Part shown: one piece after another, positions 59,887-64,000 of the stretch | Layout: each line of letters begins with the position of its first letter | Numbering within the stretch: position 1 is the stretch's first letter | Assembly: GCA_963920765.1 (NCBI GenBank) | Contig: OY987245.1 | Location: forward strand, 8,014,727 to 8,078,726 | DNA: 64,000 nucleotides | Source: Ulota crispa | Taxonomy: Eukaryota; Streptophyta; Bryopsida; Orthotrichales; Orthotrichaceae | Direction: 5' to 3' | Notes under the pieces: generated by a model | Told to the model about the DNA's origin: nothing | The model's input: only the letters and a program-made list of their open reading frames with translations | Database searches by the model: none | Program-made: the position numbers and the translations under genes

Positions 59887-60712
59887 TTTAATATCACATC
59901 TTCACTAAGTGTGATATTGTAAATATATTCATAGTGACCTTTGTAATATCACATCTTGACCTCTATAATATCACATCTCCACTTTTTGTGACATTATCAC
60001 ATACATACAATTTGAAGACTTGTTGAAATTTTTATCAAGTAGTTTGTGAAGCTTTGCAAGGGTGAAAACTTTGTAGATTGTGGTGCTTGGTAATTCTTGC
60101 TCTTGGTGTAGATTTTTGCTTAGAGAGAAATGCAATTGAATGTGTGTTTTCTCTTTTTCAAGCGGTCCTTCTTGTACCCAAAGTACCTCACCCACAACGC
60201 CAAACAATGTGGGATAAATCCCCACTCCCTTACAAGTTGTTTTGTCAATAGAGCTGACAGAGTGTACTGTGCAGGACGCAAGGGTCTGACAGGGGTTTGA
60301 CAAGGGCCGTATTGCGCAGGATAGAGGGGCCTAACGGGACGTGACACAGAACGGGGTTGTTTTTGGGCAGTCGTGCCCTTGTCTTGCCCCAAGCTCCACT
60401 TAGGCTCAGCCCACTTTTGTGGGCACGATTTAACGTCGTGCGCGTTGCATTGGATTGTCGAGGCCTTGCAAAGGGGACTAAAATAGTCGGTCATAAAACA
60501 GTTTGGTCATTTAGAACCGCCCATGTAGACTCTACTGAAATAGACAAGAAGTGGCTCTTAAAGCGTCTTCTTACAATCATTGAATGCATAAAAGAAAAGT
60601 TGTTTTTTAATTGCAATAGCCAATCATTCTCTTTGCTTTCTCAAATCTATTCACAACTTACAAGTGAACGGTTCGTGGAAGCTCTAGGGTCATAAATAAA
60701 GACCTATGACAC

Positions 60713-60890
60713 ATGTACTTTGAAAATTCATAAGTAATTCAAAAATGCTTCAAAAATATGAAACTACTTGGGTTACATTCCGCATCTCTTTCTCTTTGTT
60801 TGAGAAATGAATAAAAGTCCTCCCATCCACAAAAATCCTTAAAAAGGGAAATGAGCCCTTAGATGGTCGGTTTTTGAGCTAACTACCTTA
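60713..60890. mobile_element. Family E right-end fragment
   Basis: Ends CCCTTAGATGGTCGGTTTTT then CTACCTTA, as in E2. The left half is not recognisable. Confidence 0.6.
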
Positions 60891-60893
60891 ACT

Positions 60894-60920
60894 TAAGGTA
60901 GGTATACCCATACTTGACCA
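60894..60920. mobile_element. Family F-like end
   Basis: TAAGGTAGGTATACCCATAC with no mate found. Confidence 0.45.
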
Positions 60921-61635
60921 TTTAAGGGTTTGGGGGTACTAGCAAAGTCTCAAAAAATTCAAGAAAAAATCCATAGGGAACTTAGCCTTCCAACAAGCTA
61001 TCATGCATGGAATGTCAATTTTGTGGAAAAGACTACTAAACAATATTATATATTATAGGGCAAAAGTTACAATTCATTAAACTCTTACTAAAAGTAAGGA
61101 TAGGCTAACCTCAAAAGTGCTTGGATGTGTTCCTGCACATGTACTTGACAGTTCCAATTCCAACCCTCTTGGACTAACTTCTAAGCTGACATGTGGCCAG
61201 ATTCACTTGTGCAAGTGACATTCACTGCTCCACTTTAGGTTCAAGAGTGTGTGGAGAACACTTCAAATGAGTATGGTATTGCAAGGTGGTCGGCGATGGA
61301 TATACCTTTAGCTGGAGCGGCAACAAGTGGCACTGTAACGCCTAAGTTGGGAACCTGGGAAGCCCGACATGGCCATGATCTCAAATCTGAAACCCTGACT
61401 ACAAGTTTAAATCACGAAGGAGGCCAAAAGAACTTTAATTGAGTACATGTTACAATGGGGAGTACGTTAGGAGCAGGGCATTTTGTTTCGTTCGCCAGAT
61501 CAGCTGTCAAGGGGGCATTTGATGATAAATGAAGGGATCGACATGGATTGGTGTGAATCTGTCAGTTTTTCGCCGCCAGTCTGGCTCTTGTTTGCCAGAA
61601 AAAAATCCGCTGGTTGGGAAGGAGATCAAGAGAGC
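60921..61635. other. Spacer and 3' flank of the SABATH gene
   Basis: A moderately GC-rich stretch at 61260-61400 has a short plus-strand frame without resemblance to a known family. The part next to 61636 is probably 3' UTR of the minus-strand gene. Confidence 0.35.
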
Positions 61636-62022
61636 TCATGACTTCCTGGAGAGGATGACTAGAGCGTAGTGAGCACCGTTCATGCTCAAACAGATGTTGC
61701 CCGTCCGTCGTGTGTACAGAGTGGTTCGGTACGCCAGGCAGTCCCACAGCTTGCGAGCACGGGGCGGATCTAGATGCGCCTCCACCAGGGGGTTGTAAAT
61801 GGCTCGCACGAAGTTCTTCGCCCACTGCCCGAACGATTCCGGGTTGTCCTTGTAGTCCTGCGCTTTCTTGCCGTCCTTGGGCAGCCAGTGGTGGTCTTGC
61901 CGCATCTCCAGACACTTGATGTCGTACAAGCCTGTTTTGGTGACGGCCTCTTCGATCTCCTCCAGACTGAAATGGAACACCGGTGCGTTCCAACTGTCTC
62001 TCTCCTTTGGCCGAATCACACC
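61636..62022 (-). CDS. SABATH carboxyl methyltransferase, last exon (partial)
   Basis: One exon of 128 codons with acceptor ATGCAG at its start (phase 0) and TGA at 61638-61636. SABATH enzymes move a methyl group from S-adenosylmethionine to carboxyl groups (salicylate, jasmonate, farnesoate, IAA, gibberellin) or to N in caffeine synthesis. The match is to the C-terminal third: VFHFSLEEIEEAVTKTGLYD, then WAKNFVRAIYNPLVEAHLDP, the helix where the family has W/F-x-x-x-x-RA...EP-L-x-x-HFG, and the last strand GAHYALVILSRKS. The substrate-binding and SAM motifs are in the missing N-terminal exons, which must lie right of 64000 or be lost: no further exon was recognised in 62403-63980. RRTGNICLSMNG replaces the usual charged loop, so the protein is diverged. 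A Tourist-like MITE starts 57 bases upstream of the exon. Confidence 0.78.
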   Translation of the reverse strand, partial: GVIRPKERDSWNAPVFHFSLEEIEEAVTKTGLYDIKCLEMRQDHHWLPKDGKKAQDYKDNPESFGQWAKNFVRAIYNPLVEAHLDPPRARKLWDCLAYRTTLYTRRTGNICLSMNGAHYALVILSRKS

Positions 62023-62078
62023 CTGCATGCATACATGCACACTATTCATTAGGATTCCGTCATAACTAGAAAATCTTA

Positions 62079-62402
62079 GGCCCGGTTCAGACTAACGTCC
62101 GGCCAAAAATTTCTCAAACGTGATTGGTTGAAATTTGGCTTTTCTCTGCTGTTGGGTTTAAACTGCGAGTTTGTTTGGCACTTTTACATCCATCTTCACC
62201 ATCGTGGGGACCACCCTATATAACCACGTCAGCAGCCAAGATAGTGAAGATTTGGGGCCTGCTCCAAGGATGGTACCAAACTTGTCCGGCAGAGGCACAC
62301 TCTTGGATGACACACGATTACACAAAAAAGTTTCTATTGGGCAAAACACCGAACGAGGTGCTGATTTTTGTGTCTTGGCCGGTCGCTAGTTTGAACCGGG
62401 CC
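62079..62402. mobile_element. Tourist-like (PIF/Harbinger) MITE, family Q copy 1
   Basis: GGCCCGGTTCAGACTAACGT ... CGCTAGTTTGAACCGGGCC, flanked by TTA on both sides. It sits in the intron before the SABATH exon. Confidence 0.88.
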
Positions 62403-63980
62403 TTATATCTAGGACAAGGTTGTTACTTTGCGTGAGTTTAGGCCAATAGACAAGATTAGGTGGGGTGGTGTTCAAGCTAGAGTTACTTTGGGCTAGTTGA
62501 GGCCAATGGGCAAGTCAAGCAGGCAGTCTAGATTAGATGAGGTGATTGTTCACTCTAGAATTAGGGTGCAGACATCAAGGTGCAGATGCATGGTTGCATA
62601 AAAATATAAATATAAATATAAATATTAAAAAAAAAAAAAAAAAAAAACTAAACTGTAAGGCTACAATCAGGGTGCAAACATCAAGGTATGTGCAAATGCA
62701 TAGTTGCGTCCATACCACAACTCAAGGAAACAAAAAAACCACAAATGTCTTCGGCTTGACTAATTGCATTAGGGTCGATGGGCAGGTGATTTAGGGTTGA
62801 TCCAAAGTGACAACAATGATCTTGAGCACCTCAAATTTCCAGAAACATGAAAGATGCATGTTTGCAATGTACAACAATGATGAATAAATGCACAATGGGA
62901 CTTAAATAAATTTTTTAGGCTTGGGCCCATTGCCCTCATCAATTTTTCTCAGCAAAATTTTCGAGCAAACATGTCAAAATTCCTTAGAAATTTGATTGTA
63001 AGCTAAAAATTATTGATTTTCACAAATATTCTTTTTCTTGTTATATTAACAACATCATGTGTTCCAGTTGTATATCTAAAGATTTAATCCTTTCTTGCTT
63101 ATTGATGTCATTTTGAAAGGCCATTGCTTGAATTGGAAAAGTTGATTTGGAAGTGAATCGTACTTTAATTTACTCAATGGGTGATGCATTAATACCCAGA
63201 TAAGCTATTTGGGGAGTTATATTGTATAAGTGTTCGAAAATCTATCACAAGAATCTAATAGCGTATGAGTTGATTAAAAAAATCATGTTGATGTGTACTG
63301 GACTACGGGACCATTTTACATTCATTTGCCTCTAGTCTGTGAGTTACTGTGAATATACCCATTCCCATCCATTTATGAAAGCCACCTTCATGTACTTGTA
63401 GTATACTTTTTTAATAATAAAATGCACGACCTTAAGCACAAGAAGGCAAACTTACATGCTAGGTGATTATAGGTATACTCACATGAATCCGCGCTAAAAG
63501 TAGGAGTATTAGAACATCATCAAAATAAGTCAACTTTTTGGGTTCACAGCTCAAACTATATTTTCATGTATAGTTCAATTTTTGTTCATGCTTCAAGTGG
63601 TACAAGCACACTCATCAAGTGTCTGATAGACCAATTACAAATCATCCTGTTTAGAAGTAGGATAAGATTTGCCCCTTGTAGTACTTGTACAATTGAGTAA
63701 GAGTGTAAGACTGTAAGAGAATCCATCTAACATTGTCTTAAGGCGTGGTCACGTGGTTTGAGGAATCCAATATAAATGAAAATTTTAAAGTGACGACTTA
63801 TATTTTATATATATACAAGTGACTGCTTTACATTTGTTTCAATAGCTTACAATGTTGCTATGGGGATGACCATAGCCTCTTTCCAGCCGCCTTTGACCAC
63901 TAAAGCCCCTTGGACAAGTGGGAGCATGTGCTAAGAACTAACCGGTTGTACAACAGTACCAAAGATAGTGTCGAAACAAT
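62403..63980. other. Spacer or intron, nearly empty
   Basis: An AT-rich stretch with no exon seen. At 62566-62715 a 40-bp block (GGGTGCAGACATCAAGG) is duplicated on both sides of a (AATAT)n/poly(A) run at 62600-62647, which may be the tail of a retroposon. Confidence 0.4.
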
Positions 63981-63984
63981 ATAA

Positions 63985-64000
63985 GGTAGGAGGCTCAAAA
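63985..64000. mobile_element. Family E end at window edge
   Basis: TAAGGTAGGAGGCTC begins here and runs out of the window. Confidence 0.6.

Larger units (their letters stand above)
56563..60457. mobile_element. Foldback-like element G1 with arms of about 650 bp
   Basis: The left arm 56563-57211 is inverted at about 59746-60457. The outer part is GC-richer (GGGGCAAGACAAGGGCACGA) and is followed by AAGCTTCACAAACTACTTGA and an inner array of GATATTAAAGAGGT units. Between the arms lie two family E copies, two A12 copies, a 1.1-kb repeated block and the assembly gap. Only short frames are found, and no transposase. Confidence 0.75.

Noticed and set aside
61562-62032. 156-codon minus-strand frame overlapping the SABATH exon
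   Set aside because: Wrong frame; the SABATH motifs are in the other frame, which has a proper acceptor and stop.
1-64000. tRNA, rRNA or snRNA genes
   Set aside because: None was recognised by eye; D-arm-like motifs in repeat C do not continue into a cloverleaf.

Overview
This is nuclear DNA of a land plant. Genes are split by GT-AG introns, one promoter has a TATA box followed by a CT-rich leader, coding exons are GC-richer than the AT-rich surroundings, and the gene families seen are plant ones (F-box/LRR, plant O-fucosyltransferase, SABATH methyltransferase). The species cannot be named from the sequence. The divergent SABATH C-terminus and the repeat content would fit a bryophyte or another non-seed plant, but that is inference. 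A run of exactly 200 N (58442-58641) marks a draft assembly.

Genes. (1) 336-3226, minus: the first four coding exons (322 aa) of an F-box protein, probably FBL15/SLOMO-like, running off the left edge. (2) 13355-13770, minus: an unrecognised gene end with a one-base frameshift; its stop codon and 3' flank are duplicated in tandem. (3) 36302-42310, plus: a complete nine-exon, 677-aa type II membrane O-fucosyltransferase-family protein, preceded by a 99-codon upstream ORF. (4) 49032-51310, minus: a five-exon, 408-aa protein that I do not recognise. (5) 61636-62022, minus: the last exon of a SABATH carboxyl methyltransferase whose other exons lie outside the window. All splice phases stated were checked by hand. 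The genes do not form an obvious pathway.

The rest is a dense, nested set of short non-autonomous DNA transposons. The most striking family has ends TTAA-CCC(C/T)T(A/G)A ... T(C/T)A(A/G)GGG-TTAA. It looks piggyBac-like: about 20 copies, several inserted precisely into TTAA sites that other copies of the host repeat still carry empty in this same window. A second group (B, D, E, F) shares TA-AGGTAGG ends. Others are CACTA-, Stowaway- and PIF/Harbinger (Tourist)-like elements with visible target duplications, a foldback-like element with arms of about 650 bp made partly of GATATTAAAGAGGT repeats, and several unnamed hairpin families (J, K, M, N, P, R).

Region by region: 0-4.3 kb F-box gene with elements in its introns; 4.4-12.3 kb repeats; 12.8-14.3 kb broken gene; 15-34 kb repeats, including a J pair split by a TTAA element and a chain of three abutting TTAA elements; 34.2-42.7 kb O-FucT gene; 42.7-48.5 kb nested repeats; 49-51.9 kb unknown gene; 51.9-60.9 kb repeats with the foldback element and assembly gap; 61.6-62.4 kb SABATH exon and a Tourist-like element; the remainder is AT-rich with little recognisable content.
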